Shown: in pieces, positions 1-7,371 of the stretch | Position numbering within the stretch: the first letter of the stretch is position 1 | How the letters are laid out: every line of letters starts with the position of its first letter | Source: Mangrovimicrobium sp048323675 | GTDB lineage: Bacteria > Pseudomonadota > Gammaproteobacteria > Pseudomonadales > Halieaceae | DNA: 64,000 bases | NCBI RefSeq assembly: GCF_048323675.1 | Contig: NZ_JBLWFK010000004.1 | Coordinates: 248,001-312,000 of the forward strand | Direction: 5' to 3' | Translations under genes and position numbers: made by a program | The notes under the pieces: generated by a model | Told to the model about the DNA's origin: nothing | Databases searched by the model: none | Seen by the model: the letters and a program-made list of their open reading frames with translations, nothing else

Positions 1-951
1 GAAATTCATCCCGTAGAGACTGGCGATAAAACCCAGCGGGATGAAGATCGTCGCGATGATCGTTAGCACCATCATGATTTCATTGAGGCGGTTGCTGACC
101 GAGGAGAGGTACACGTCGCGCAGGTCAGCGCAGGTTTCATTGTAGGTTTCCAGCACGTCAACAAGCTGGATGGTGTGGTCGTAACAGTCGCGGATGTACA
201 CGCGCGTGCCGCCACTGACCAACCGGCTGGGGTCGTGCAGCAGCTTGCCGATGGCGTCCCGGTGCGACCAGATTACCCGCCGCAGTGCGCGCAGCACGCC
301 CCGCACCTCGTGGATGCGGTGGATGATGTAGCGCGGCGGATCGTCGGTAATCGCGTCATCGAGTGCATCCAGCCGCTCACCGAAATGCTCCAGCAGCGGG
401 AAATACCCGTCGATCACCGCATCCAGCACGGCATAGGCCAGGAAGTCGGCGCCGGAGGCCCGCAACTCGCTGCGGGAATCCGCCAGCCGCTGGCGCAGTG
501 GCGCCAGCCAGTCGCCGGGGCGCTGCTGGAAGGTGACGACAAAGCCTTCGCCGAGGAATATGGAGACCTGCTCCGTCCGCCCGTGCCCCACATCGTCGAC
601 CATGCGACCGACGATAAACAGGTGGTCGCCGTAATCCTCCAGCTTCACTTGTTGGTGCACGTTGACGACGTCCTCCAGCGCCAGCGCATGCAGGCCGAAA
701 ATCTCGCCGATCTGGCGAATTGCCGCCGCATCGCCCAGTCCCGCCACGTCGATCCACAGCACCGCGCGGCGACCGCGCAGGGCGTTGATGTCACTGATGT
801 CGCTGATCTCCAACTGCTCCACCGCATCCGCCCCGTAGGAGGTGGCGACGATATGCGGCTGCGGGGCCTGCGGATCGACCGCTATGACGCCAGGCGCCGC
901 CCCGGGTTTGGTGCGGCGGTGAAAGCGCCGGGGGGAATTTTTTTTCTGCAT
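1..951 (-). CDS. corA: CorA-family divalent cation transporter, C-terminus beyond window edge
   Basis: Reading leftward from an ATG at 951, the frame stays open to the window edge (317 codons) and ends in the CorA signature GMNF, which closes the first membrane helix and lines the pore mouth. The N-terminal part is the soluble CorA domain (ALEDVVNVHQ, then a long helical stretch), followed by the start of TM1 (MMVLTIIATIFIPLGFIASL). CorA proteins are pentameric Mg2+/Co2+ channels of the inner membrane. The missing part should be only TM2 and a short tail. The neighbouring nif genes give no reason to link it to nitrogen fixation. The family call is firm; the ion preference is not shown by the sequence. 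Confidence 0.9.
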   Translation of the reverse strand, partial: MQKKNSPRRFHRRTKPGAAPGVIAVDPQAPQPHIVATSYGADAVEQLEISDISDINALRGRRAVLWIDVAGLGDAAAIRQIGEIFGLHALALEDVVNVHQQVKLEDYGDHLFIVGRMVDDVGHGRTEQVSIFLGEGFVVTFQQRPGDWLAPLRQRLADSRSELRASGADFLAYAVLDAVIDGYFPLLEHFGERLDALDDAITDDPPRYIIHRIHEVRGVLRALRRVIWSHRDAIGKLLHDPSRLVSGGTRVYIRDCYDHTIQLVDVLETYNETCADLRDVYLSSVSNRLNEIMMVLTIIATIFIPLGFIASLYGMNF

Positions 952-1100
952 GGTCGCGTCCAGCGCTTGTCAGGTGTGTGCACATCCCAAGCAATATAGC
1001 ACCCGCGACCAGCTTACCAACGGGCCGTGGCGATCGGGGGAGCTGAAAAGCACTTTTGGGCCTCAGCCACCGCTTCCTGCGAACGAACCAGCCTGGCCTC

Positions 1101-1135
1101 CTGGCTCCTGGCTCCTGGCTCCTGGCTCCTGGCTC
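1101..1135. repeat. Five perfect tandem copies of a 7-bp unit (CTGGCTC)
   Basis: The unit CTGGCTC is repeated five times without error, with a degenerate copy just before. It ends one base before the stop codon of the leucine-rich-repeat gene, so it lies in that gene's 3' flank. Seven-base arrays expand and contract by slippage; here it is outside the coding frame and I see no hairpin. Confidence 0.9.
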
Positions 1136-1136
1136 C

Positions 1137-1691
1137 TCAGAATTTGAGTGCGCAGCCCACCAGCTTGTCCTGCAGGCTCGCCTTGTCCACCTCCGGCAAG
1201 CGGTTGTTGCGCGCCCACAGGTAGTCCAGCGCGACGCCGGCTGGCAGGGTAATCCGTTGCAGGCCGTTATCGTCTACCTGCACCTCGCACAGCGCGGCGT
1301 TGGCCGAAAGGTCCAGTTCCTCGAGTTCGTTGGCGTTGGCGTAGAGAATCTCGAGTCGCGGGTTGGCGCTCAGGTCCAGGCCCGCGATATCGTTCATGAA
1401 GATTTCCAGGCCCTCGAGCTCGGCCTGGGCACCGAGATCCAGTTCCTCCAGTTGGTTGTTGCCGAGAAACAGCTGCTGCAATTTCGGGTTGCCGCTGAGG
1501 TCGATGCTCGCCAACCGGTTGCGAGTCAGGTCCAGCACCTTGAGGTTGGGCAGGTGCTCGATTCCCCGCGTGCTGCTGATCTTCTGCTTGCGGGCCTTGA
1601 TGACGGTCACCGCCTCCGCCTCGGTTTCACCGCTGGCGAGAACGGCTGCGGCAAAGGCCGGATCTTCAAACTCGATGTCTTCCAGTTTCAT
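1137..1691 (-). CDS. Leucine-rich repeat protein, nif-associated
   Basis: A 184-residue soluble protein with about five LRR units of the form LxxLxLxxNxL (LDLTRNRL, LFLGNNQL, LEIFMNDI, LYANANEL) from roughly residue 45 to 150. It has no signal peptide or membrane segment. I chose the ATG at 1691; the frame extends to a TTG at 1709 that is less likely. It diverges from the bfd-like gene, and the gap between them holds one NifA-type site and a -24/-12 element facing each gene, so it is probably expressed with nitrogenase. LRR proteins bind other proteins; the partner is unknown. It is distinct from the FeS-LRV protein at 3658-4428. Confidence 0.8.
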   Translation of the reverse strand: MKLEDIEFEDPAFAAAVLASGETEAEAVTVIKARKQKISSTRGIEHLPNLKVLDLTRNRLASIDLSGNPKLQQLFLGNNQLEELDLGAQAELEGLEIFMNDIAGLDLSANPRLEILYANANELEELDLSANAALCEVQVDDNGLQRITLPAGVALDYLWARNNRLPEVDKASLQDKLVGCALKF

Positions 1692-1756
1692 GGCTGTACG
1701 CTCCAGCAATCACATTGATTCGGCCTGTCGGCCTTTAGCTGCTCACAAGAGTCATT

Positions 1757-1772
1757 GGCAAAATCCGCGCCA
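1757..1772 (-). promoter_or_regulatory. Sigma54 promoter for the LRR gene
   Basis: On the minus strand it reads TGGCGCG-N4-TTGCC, with the GG and GC dinucleotides 12 bases apart as sigma54 requires. The predicted start is near 1747, about 55 bases before the LRR start codon. The NifA-type site at 1813-1828 lies about 75 bases upstream. Confidence 0.7.
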
Positions 1773-1812
1773 ATCACCAGACGCAGGGTTAAGCGGCTTT
1801 TCGCAGTATTTC

Positions 1813-1828
1813 TGTCGCAATCACGACA
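1813..1828. promoter_or_regulatory. NifA upstream activator site shared by divergent genes
   Basis: TGTCGCAATCACGACA matches TGT-N10-ACA exactly and carries the TGTCGCA core found at other sites in this window. It sits about 75 bases upstream of the leftward LRR promoter and about 150 upstream of the rightward bfd promoter, both usable distances for DNA looping. Confidence 0.75.
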
Positions 1829-1946
1829 CTGCTGGCACGGTACCTGGCTCGTCGAATGTCGCGGTTGTAACAATTGCCCCCACACCGGCCGGCCAAAAGC
1901 ATCCTAAGACCCTGAATTAAAGGGAAATTGCCGCTAGCGGGGGCAT

Positions 1947-1962
1947 CGGCCCGGAGTTTGCA
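1947..1962 (+). promoter_or_regulatory. Sigma54 promoter for the bfd-hemerythrin pair
   Basis: CGGCCCG-N4-TTGCA, with GG at 1948 and GC at 1960, keeps the obligatory spacing; the -12 half is perfect and the -24 half has two mismatches. The start site would be near 1973, about 54 bases before the ATG at 2027. Confidence 0.65.
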
Positions 1963-2026
1963 ACAGGACTCGCAAATGCGAATCCTTCCTGATTGGAAGC
2001 GACTACGGAGCAGGGGAGGCAGGGCG

Positions 2027-2221
2027 ATGTATGTATGTTTGTGTCACGGCGTTACCGAGCGGCAGATCGTTGCCGCGATCGACAGCGGCGTTGACTGCAT
2101 GAAGCAGTTGCGGCGCGATCTCGGCATCGCCACCGAGTGCGGACGCTGCGCGAGCTGTGCCAGCGACTGCCTGAAGCAGACGCTCGCCAGTCGCAACAGC
2201 GCCGAAGGCGGCGCGAAATAA
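2027..2221 (+). CDS. bfd: BFD-like [2Fe-2S] ferredoxin (bacterioferritin-associated type)
   Basis: A 64-residue protein opening MYVCLCHGVT, with the Fer2_BFD cysteines C4, C6, C38 and C41 and the helix-turn-helix-like fold of the family. Classical Bfd binds bacterioferritin and reduces its iron core to release Fe2+. Azotobacter-type nif clusters carry such a protein, presumably to supply iron when nitrogenase is built. The start is fixed by a GGGGAGG ribosome site and by homology; an open frame continues upstream to 1928 but has no family sequence. It is followed after 42 bases by a hemerythrin-like gene and is preceded by a sigma54 promoter, so the two are likely co-transcribed under NifA. 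Confidence 0.88.
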   Translation: MYVCLCHGVTERQIVAAIDSGVDCMKQLRRDLGIATECGRCASCASDCLKQTLASRNSAEGGAK

Positions 2222-2263
2222 TTTTTCGGGGAATCCCCAATCTACCTGGCCGGAGAGACTGGC

Positions 2264-2716
2264 ATGGCAAGCGACAAGACACCGGAATCCCCCAGGACCG
2301 CAGCGGCGGCCGGAACTTCGCTACTGGCGCCAGACCTGGTGCTCGGTGAACCGCAGATGGACGACACCCATCGCGAGTTCCTCGCCCTGGCACAACTGGT
2401 CGCGCATTCGCCTGCCACTGCGCTCGCCCCGGCCATGCAGGAACTGTTCGAGCATACCCGGGAACATTTTTCCTCGGAAGAATCGCGCATGCAGCAGCTC
2501 GGCCACCCGCTGCTCGGTGAACACCGCGCAGACCACCAGCGGATTCTCGGAGACATGGAGCGCTTGTGCCAGCGCGCCGAGGCCGGTCGCGGTCAAATGG
2601 CGCGCGCCTGGGTCAGCGACAACCTGATGGAATGGTTTGCCGCCCACGCCCGGACCATGGACAGCGCCCTCGCCGCGGATATGCAGCGGGGCGCGAAAGA
2701 CAATGCGGAAAACTGA
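2264..2716 (+). CDS. Hemerythrin-like diiron protein
   Basis: 150 residues with the hemerythrin four-helix ligand set in order: H36 (DDTHREF), H68-x3-E72 (HFSSEE), H87 and H91 (HRADH), H128 and D133 (HARTMD). Bacterial hemerythrins bind O2, and some bind NO, at a non-haem diiron site. No signal peptide is present, so it is cytoplasmic. It is the second gene after the sigma54 promoter at 1947-1962, consistent with a role in lowering or sensing O2 near nitrogenase; that role is inferred. The stop is one base from the end of the convergent small gene at 2718. Confidence 0.85.
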   Translation: MASDKTPESPRTAAAAGTSLLAPDLVLGEPQMDDTHREFLALAQLVAHSPATALAPAMQELFEHTREHFSSEESRMQQLGHPLLGEHRADHQRILGDMERLCQRAEAGRGQMARAWVSDNLMEWFAAHARTMDSALAADMQRGAKDNAEN

Positions 2717-2717
2717 A

Positions 2718-2912
2718 TCAGCTGGAAAGGCAGTCCGGACAGGGTTCCACACCGTTGAGCAGGTTGACGGCCTTGTCGATCGCCGCCTTCTGGTTGCCGT
2801 AGGACCCGAGATAACGGGTGCCTTCGGTAGCCGGCAGCGCGCCGCAATTCAGGTTATGGACCTTGTACTGGGCCGGTTCCACGCTGACAGTTTCGAGAAT
2901 GTATTCAGCCAT
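2718..2912 (-). CDS. Small conserved-looking nif-region protein with CPDC motif
   Basis: A 64-residue protein beginning MAEYILETVSVEPAQYKVHN and ending EPCPDCLSS. It contains C23 and a C-x2-C pair at C58/C61, which could bind metal or act in redox; I do not recognise the family. The ATG at 2912 was chosen because the extra codons upstream look non-coding and because a -24/-12 element ends about 70 bases before it. It is convergent with the hemerythrin gene. Confidence 0.7.
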   Translation of the reverse strand: MAEYILETVSVEPAQYKVHNLNCGALPATEGTRYLGSYGNQKAAIDKAVNLLNGVEPCPDCLSS

Positions 2913-2979
2913 TTGTGCGCTCCTTGATTGTCCTGTGTTGATGGCCCGCGACACGACCACGGGCTTGCAGGTTGGCAGT

Positions 2980-2995
2980 TGCGAGAATCGTACCA
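2980..2995 (-). promoter_or_regulatory. Sigma54 promoter for the 64-residue CPDC protein
   Basis: On the minus strand, TGGTACG-N4-TCGCA with GG and GC 12 bases apart. The predicted start is near 2969. A NifA-like half-palindrome at 3121-3136 is about 160 bases upstream. Confidence 0.6.
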
Positions 2996-3120
2996 GCGCC
3001 GCCCCAGGACGGATCGCGCAATAAAGCGCGGTAAAAACAATACCTTGGAGTTGCCCGAAACAGCCGGCGCGGCTGCTGCCGGCTACAGGGTGGTTTTTGT
3101 AACAGGAAAACGCGACACAC

Positions 3121-3136
3121 TGTCGCAATCATGACG
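3121..3136. promoter_or_regulatory. Degenerate NifA site
   Basis: TGTCGCAATCATGACG has the TGTCGCA core of the other sites but ends in ACG rather than ACA. It lies between the leftward CPDC gene and the rightward ankyrin gene. I found no correctly spaced -24/-12 element between it and the ankyrin start. Confidence 0.45.
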
Positions 3137-3197
3137 CCCGCCGCGCCTGCGTCGAACCAGGGCCAGGGCCACCAGTAACCGCAAAAGGAACAGGACA

Positions 3198-3638
3198 ATG
3201 CTGAGCGTAACGACATGCCAATGGATGCAGGACAACGGCTTCGACCCGCAGGCGCCGAACCAGACTGGCAAATACCAGGACAGCCCACTCATCCTCGCCT
3301 GCCGCCAGGGTGAGATCGCCATCGCCGGTGACCTGCTTGATGCGGGAGTCGATATTCACCTGCGCAACATGGACGGCACCGATGCCCTCTGGGCCTGCGT
3401 GGTCTCCGACAGTTTCACGCTGGCCGATGCCTTGCTGAGGAACGGAGCGGACATCGACAACCAGAACGACAATGGCGCCACGGCACTGATGTACGCCTCT
3501 TCGTCAGGCAAGACCGCCTGGGTGGAATTTTTCCTCGCCCATGGGGCGGACACGTCAAAGCGTTCACTGGACGATTTCAGCGCCCTCGAACTGGCCAGCA
3601 ACCGGGACTGCCTGCGCCTGCTCAGGGCCTGCGGCTAG
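3198..3638 (+). CDS. Ankyrin repeat protein
   Basis: 146 residues with three to four ankyrin repeats: SPLILACRQGEIAIAGDLLD, the next unit with TDALWACVVSDSFTLADALL, then ATALMYASSSGKTAWVEFFL and a partial last unit. Each has the G-x-T/S-x-L-x-x-A core and the DAGVDI or NGADID turn. It is cytoplasmic, with no signal or membrane segment. A ribosome site GGAACAGGAC precedes the ATG. Ankyrin proteins of this size occur in Azotobacter-type nif regions; the partner is unknown. Its 3' end converges on the FeS-LRV gene with only 19 bases between the stop codons. Confidence 0.85.
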   Translation: MLSVTTCQWMQDNGFDPQAPNQTGKYQDSPLILACRQGEIAIAGDLLDAGVDIHLRNMDGTDALWACVVSDSFTLADALLRNGADIDNQNDNGATALMYASSSGKTAWVEFFLAHGADTSKRSLDDFSALELASNRDCLRLLRACG

Positions 3639-3673
3639 GCAAGAGTCTGCGGCCGACTCAAGGCCTGCGGCTA
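3621..3673. repeat. 17-bp direct repeat across the convergent ankyrin and LRV gene ends
   Basis: CTCAGGGCCTGCGGCTA at 3621-3637 recurs as CTCAAGGCCTGCGGCTA at 3657-3673, one mismatch, 36 bases apart. The first copy encodes the last residues of the ankyrin protein including its stop; the second encodes the last residues of the LRV protein on the other strand. It looks like a small local duplication that set the two gene ends. Confidence 0.8.
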
Positions 3674-4428
3674 AGGGGATCTTCCGCTGCGCTGACGCGC
3701 GCCTGCACAGCCTCGCGCACTTCCGGGTCACTGTCGTTGACCAGTCCGCGCAGGCGGGAAAGCGGTGCGTTTTCCACCGCGGCGAGGCGCACGGTCCAGT
3801 CCTCGTCGTCGAGCATGGGAATCACGCTGTCTCCCCACATGCGGCTGGCGACGATGCGCCGCACCTCGGGCTCGGGGTCGCCGCTCATCATGTCCAGGGT
3901 TTCCACCGGCAGGCGCTGGGCCACCAGTTTGCGCACCTGGCGGTCGTCGTCGCGCATGAAGCGAAACAGCCGGCCCAGCGGCACCCGCTGTACCACGTAG
4001 GCGCGCACCAGGTAGTCCGGGTCCTCCGCCATACGTTCCAGTTGGTCCAGGGGCAGGCGGTCGGCGACAGTGATGCGCACTTCGCGGTCCTCGTCGTCGA
4101 GCATTTCAACAAGGCGCTCGCGCGGCAGGCGGTAGGCGACGGCGCGGCGCACCGCTTCGTCCTCGTCACCCATCAATTCGTCGAGCAGTTCCGGCGGCAG
4201 GTAGCGCGCGGCGATAGCGCGACGCTCCCAGAATTCATCGCGGATGTAGCGCGGCGCCAGTTCCGGATTGGCGCGCAGGAAGCGGTCGATCTGGCGTCCG
4301 CTGTCGACGGCGACGCAGGCATCACCGGGCTGGCAGCGACCCTGGTGTAGCAGGCTCTCGCGGTAGCGGCAGGTGAGGCAGTCCGCCCTCGGGGTCAAGT
4401 CTGCAGCGGATTCGTCCTTGTTTTCCAT
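3658..4428 (-). CDS. 4Fe-4S-binding leucine-rich repeat variant (LRV) protein
   Basis: 256 residues. The N-terminus has four cysteines, C17-x2-C20-x11-C32-x5-C38 (DCLTCRYRES to GDACVA), matching the FeS-binding part of the Azotobacter vinelandii LRV protein, whose structure has an N-terminal 4Fe-4S domain and a right-handed superhelix of 24-residue repeats. The rest is about eight such repeats, each with a D-x-E/D-x-x-V-R core (DEDEAVRRAVAYRLP, DEDREVRITVADRLP). The ATG at 4428 overlaps the stop of the DUF6129 gene by one base, so it is the last gene of the nifHDKTY operon. The function is unknown; an FeS scaffold for nitrogenase partners is a guess. Confidence 0.92.
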   Translation of the reverse strand: MENKDESAADLTPRADCLTCRYRESLLHQGRCQPGDACVAVDSGRQIDRFLRANPELAPRYIRDEFWERRAIAARYLPPELLDELMGDEDEAVRRAVAYRLPRERLVEMLDDEDREVRITVADRLPLDQLERMAEDPDYLVRAYVVQRVPLGRLFRFMRDDDRQVRKLVAQRLPVETLDMMSGDPEPEVRRIVASRMWGDSVIPMLDDEDWTVRLAAVENAPLSRLRGLVNDSDPEVREAVQARVSAAEDPLSRRP

Positions 4429-4694
4429 CAGCCCTCGAATACCTCGGCGAGAACCATACCGGACGCACCGTCTATTTCCCGGGTCAGTACCGAGCAATGG
4501 TCCTGGGAGTTGACCAGGTAGATATTGAAACCGGCACACTCGCGGTAGGGACGGGCGTCACCGATATCGTCGTCCATGCAATAGGTGAAATGGGCGCCTT
4601 CGAAATCCTTGCGCAGGTGGGCCAGGGTGGCCTCACTGAGCCCCTGTTCGCCGACAATACCGATGACGCGGTCTATGTCTGATGTGTTCAACAT
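4428..4694 (-). CDS. DUF6129-like nif operon protein
   Basis: An 88-residue acidic protein (MLNTSDIDRVIGIVGEQGLS at the start; FTYCMDDDIGDARPY in the middle). I place it in the DUF6129 group of small proteins found after nifY in gammaproteobacterial nif operons; that assignment is from memory of context and length. It starts two bases after the nifY stop and overlaps the next gene by one base, so translation is coupled. No motif points to an activity. Confidence 0.75.
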   Translation of the reverse strand: MLNTSDIDRVIGIVGEQGLSEATLAHLRKDFEGAHFTYCMDDDIGDARPYRECAGFNIYLVNSQDHCSVLTREIDGASGMVLAEVFEG

Positions 4695-4696
4695 GG

Positions 4697-5398
4697 TCAG
4701 GCCTCCACTGCGTAGCGCACCCGCTCGCGCGGGGTTTCACCCATGATTTTTGCCAACCAGGGCGGGGGCGAGCCGGACAACACGGCCTGCAGTTCCACCA
4801 TCAGTTCCGGTGCCGGGCGCGGTTCGTTCAGTTTCATCGGGTGCAGCCCGGCGCGCACGACCTTGGCCGTGGCAGGCCCACCGATGGATGTCGTGCACAA
4901 CACGTGGCAATCGGCGATCAGCTCGGCGCGCAAGCGGTTTTTGTCTTCCTCGGGATCCACCTCGGGCACACCGCGTATGTCGATCAGGCGAAGGTCGCTG
5001 GCGGACACCTGGTACACCAGGAAATGCGCGCAGGAACCGAAGTGGCCGTCGATACGCTCTCCGCTGTTGGAGGTACAGGCGATACGGATAGAGCCGGGCA
5101 TATCGCCGTCGGCGTAGGGGGTGATCTCCGGCAGCGGTTCGGCTTCGAGTTCGAAGCCGCGCCCCTTCAGGCAGTTTACCGCCTGGGAAAGTTGCTGCTC
5201 ACTGGCCTGGTCGAGCAATCCGTTGGCGGCCGCGCGCAGCCGCGCCTTGCGCAGTTTCGCCAGCTTGGTAGCGGTCAGCGGCGCGCCGACCGCCTGCAGC
5301 AGGATTTTGAGCAGCAGGCTGGCGTCGACATCCGGCAATTCGCGGGCGGCCAATCCCACCCGTAATGCGACCTGCTCGGTGAGAGGGGCGCCGCTCAT
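4697..5398 (-). CDS. nifY: NifY, apo-dinitrogenase / FeMo-cofactor-binding protein
   Basis: 233 residues in two domains. Residues 1-90 are the helical N-terminal domain shared with NafY (VALRVGLAARELPDVDASLL); residues about 105-230 are the dinitrogenase iron-molybdenum-cofactor domain with the cofactor-binding HFG motif (IDGHFGSCAHFLVYQ). NifY-type proteins bind cofactor or apo-NifDK during maturation. The start at 5398 is set by homology and lies one base after the nifT stop; the frame remains open further upstream without family sequence. A paralogue, nafY, lies at 17801-18523. Confidence 0.9.
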   Translation of the reverse strand: MSGAPLTEQVALRVGLAARELPDVDASLLLKILLQAVGAPLTATKLAKLRKARLRAAANGLLDQASEQQLSQAVNCLKGRGFELEAEPLPEITPYADGDMPGSIRIACTSNSGERIDGHFGSCAHFLVYQVSASDLRLIDIRGVPEVDPEEDKNRLRAELIADCHVLCTTSIGGPATAKVVRAGLHPMKLNEPRPAPELMVELQAVLSGSPPPWLAKIMGETPRERVRYAVEA

Positions 5399-5399
5399 G

Positions 5400-5621
5400 T
5401 CACTCGCCCCCGGCGCGCCTCGCGCGCAAGGTAATCGGCAGGTTGGGCGCCGCGGAAAGCGGCTCGATGTAGTAGGCGGAACCGTCGGCCAGGGTGAACT
5501 CCCCGCCCCACTTGTCCGCTTGTTCGTGCTCGATGGCGACAACTGTCTCCTCGAGGTCTTTCTTGGCAACGTAGAGTGTCATCTGGCCGCTCTCGTTGCG
5601 ACGAATCATTACGCTGGGCAT
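5400..5621 (-). CDS. nifT: NifT
   Basis: 73 residues, MPSVMIRRNESGQMTLYVAK at the start and DKWGGEFTLADGSAYYIEPL in the middle, the conserved NifT/FixU pattern. NifT is a small protein of unknown biochemical role nearly always found after nifK; mutants elsewhere show little effect. It is 72 bases downstream of nifK, with a strong hairpin in the gap, and is followed immediately by nifY. Confidence 0.95.
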   Translation of the reverse strand: MPSVMIRRNESGQMTLYVAKKDLEETVVAIEHEQADKWGGEFTLADGSAYYIEPLSAAPNLPITLRARRAGGE

Positions 5622-5648
5622 GGTAGCCTCCGGCTCTGCGTGGGAAAA

Positions 5649-5673
5649 CCGCGGCGGGTAGCGCCCGCCGCGG
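5649..5673 (-). promoter_or_regulatory. Hairpin between nifK and nifT
   Basis: CCGCGGCGGG and CCCGCCGCGG form a perfect 10-bp GC stem with a 5-base loop. There is no T-run after it on the minus strand, so it is more likely an mRNA stabiliser or processing point that keeps nifHDK message more abundant than nifTY than a true terminator. Confidence 0.75.
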
Positions 5674-5693
5674 CGTGTCGACTACAGGACTGG

Positions 5694-7274
5694 TCAGCGG
5701 ACCAGGTCGTAGTTGTAGTCGGTGGTCTGCATGCCCCGGGTCTTGTTGTCCAGGTGCTCCAGCTCCGTGTTCACCAGGGTGGTGAGGATCTGCATGGCGC
5801 CCTCGTAACCCAGGGTAGTGGCACGGTGCAGGTGGTGCCGGTCGAAGATCGGGAAGCCGATGCGGATCAGCGGTACCTCGAACTCCTCACCCTTGTACAG
5901 CGTATCGCGCTGGATGAACTTGCCGTAGGAGTTGCCGATCATGTAATCCGGCTTGTTGGTGAACACCAGGGAACGCATGTGCCACAGGTCCTTGCCGATG
6001 TGTACCTCGCTGTTGGCGCCGTAGGGGTTCTCGGCGAGGATTTCTTCCATGGCCTTTTTCCAGCGCTTGTTGGCGTTGTTGGCCAGGATGTGGATCGGCT
6101 CGCAGCCCAGTTCCAGCAGGAACTTGGTCATGCCCATGACAAAGTCCGGGTCACCCCACAGTGCATAGCGCTTGCCGTGCAGCCAGGCGTGGGAATCGGT
6201 CATCATGTCTACCAGGCGACCGCGTTCCTTGGCCAGCGACTCGGGGATCTCCTGGCCGGAGATCTCGCTGACTTTCATCAGGAAGGCATCGGTCCAGTCG
6301 AGGCCCATGGGGATTTTGAAATCCTTTTCGCCGGGAGCACTGTGCTGCCAGGTGTTCTTGGCGAACTTCAGGCTCTTGGTGGACTGCCAGGGCTGCAGGA
6401 ACAGGGTGTCGTGTGCGTTGGGCGCATCCTTCATCTCGTCCATGGTAGTGCCGCCGGCATACATGCGGAACTTGCCATCGGCGGGGGTATCCAGCACTTC
6501 CTCCGGGTCGGAGAGCATGGTGAAACCCACATCCATTTCGTTGAGCATGCGCTTGATGACGCGGAAGTTGCCGAGGTAGGTCTCGAAGCCCGGCACGATG
6601 TTGATCTTGCCGTTGCTGCCCACTTCCTTGTCTTCCATGTAATTCAGGGTGAAGTAGCGGGCGATGCCTTCGAACATGTTGTCCCAGCCGGTGGTATGAC
6701 TGCCGACAAAACTCGGGGTGTGGGCGAAAGGTACCGGGTAATCATCGGGGATGTGCCCTTCCTTGCGCGAGTTGCCGATGAAGGCATTGAGGTCGTCACC
6801 GATGACTTCCGCCATGCAGGTGGTGGAAACCGCGATCATGTCCGGCTTGTAGGTGGCCTTGCAGTTTTCCAGACCGTCGAACATGTTCTTCTGGCCGCCG
6901 AATACCGCGGCGTCCTCGGTCATGGAGTCCGACACGCAGGAGATCGGCTCCTTGAAGTGACGGTTGAAGTAGGTGCGGAAATAGGCCACGCAACCCTGGG
7001 AACCGTGCACGTAGGGCATGGTGTTCTCGAAGCCCAGGGAGCACAGTACCGCGCCGAGGGGCTGACAGGCTTTCGCCGGGTTGACGGTGAGTGCCTCGCG
7101 CTGGAAGTTCAGCTCCTGGTACTCCACGGTGGTGGTCCACATGAAGGTTTCGTCGATCAACTCCTGCGGATGCTTCTCTTCGAAGTTGTCCTTCTTGTTG
7201 GTCAGCATATCCTTGTAGTCCTGGTCGCGGAACAGCGGATAGCTGGGCTTGATGTTCTCTACTGACTGGCTCAT
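5694..7274 (-). CDS. nifK: NifK, nitrogenase MoFe protein beta subunit
   Basis: 526 residues, full length for the Azotobacter type. The P-cluster ligands are at C70 (AKACQPLG), C95 (GSQGCVAYF) and C153 (STTCMAEV), the same numbers as in A. vinelandii. With NifD it forms the alpha2-beta2 MoFe protein that reduces N2 in the cytoplasm. It has the long N-terminal arm typical of group I nitrogenases (MSQSVENIKPSYPLFRDQDY). The ATG is preceded by GGAGGAAAACC. It is third in the nifHDK order, 97 bases after nifD. Confidence 0.99.
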   Translation of the reverse strand: MSQSVENIKPSYPLFRDQDYKDMLTNKKDNFEEKHPQELIDETFMWTTTVEYQELNFQREALTVNPAKACQPLGAVLCSLGFENTMPYVHGSQGCVAYFRTYFNRHFKEPISCVSDSMTEDAAVFGGQKNMFDGLENCKATYKPDMIAVSTTCMAEVIGDDLNAFIGNSRKEGHIPDDYPVPFAHTPSFVGSHTTGWDNMFEGIARYFTLNYMEDKEVGSNGKINIVPGFETYLGNFRVIKRMLNEMDVGFTMLSDPEEVLDTPADGKFRMYAGGTTMDEMKDAPNAHDTLFLQPWQSTKSLKFAKNTWQHSAPGEKDFKIPMGLDWTDAFLMKVSEISGQEIPESLAKERGRLVDMMTDSHAWLHGKRYALWGDPDFVMGMTKFLLELGCEPIHILANNANKRWKKAMEEILAENPYGANSEVHIGKDLWHMRSLVFTNKPDYMIGNSYGKFIQRDTLYKGEEFEVPLIRIGFPIFDRHHLHRATTLGYEGAMQILTTLVNTELEHLDNKTRGMQTTDYNYDLVR

Positions 7275-7371
7275 GGTTTTCCTCCTCCCGCGCCACTAAT
7301 CTGTGGTCCGGCGGGTAATGGTTAAGGAATCGGCTCCGCTCGGCCAGGAGACAGAGCCGTTACATCTAGCG

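Noticed and set aside
175..999. Long open frame on the plus strand over the CorA gene
   Set aside because: It is antisense to a CorA protein that ends in GMNF; the composition is that of a shadow frame in high-GC DNA.
1833..1849. TGGCACG followed by CTGGC as a sigma54 promoter for bfd
   Set aside because: The -12 half does not fit and it lies five bases from the NifA site, too close; the element at 1947 fits better.
3137..3197. Sigma54 promoter for the ankyrin gene
   Set aside because: Only partial GGCCAC and GCA matches, with wrong spacing.
5121..7265. 714-codon plus-strand frame opposite nifK and nifY
   Set aside because: Antisense shadow of nifK; the minus strand carries all NifK ligands.
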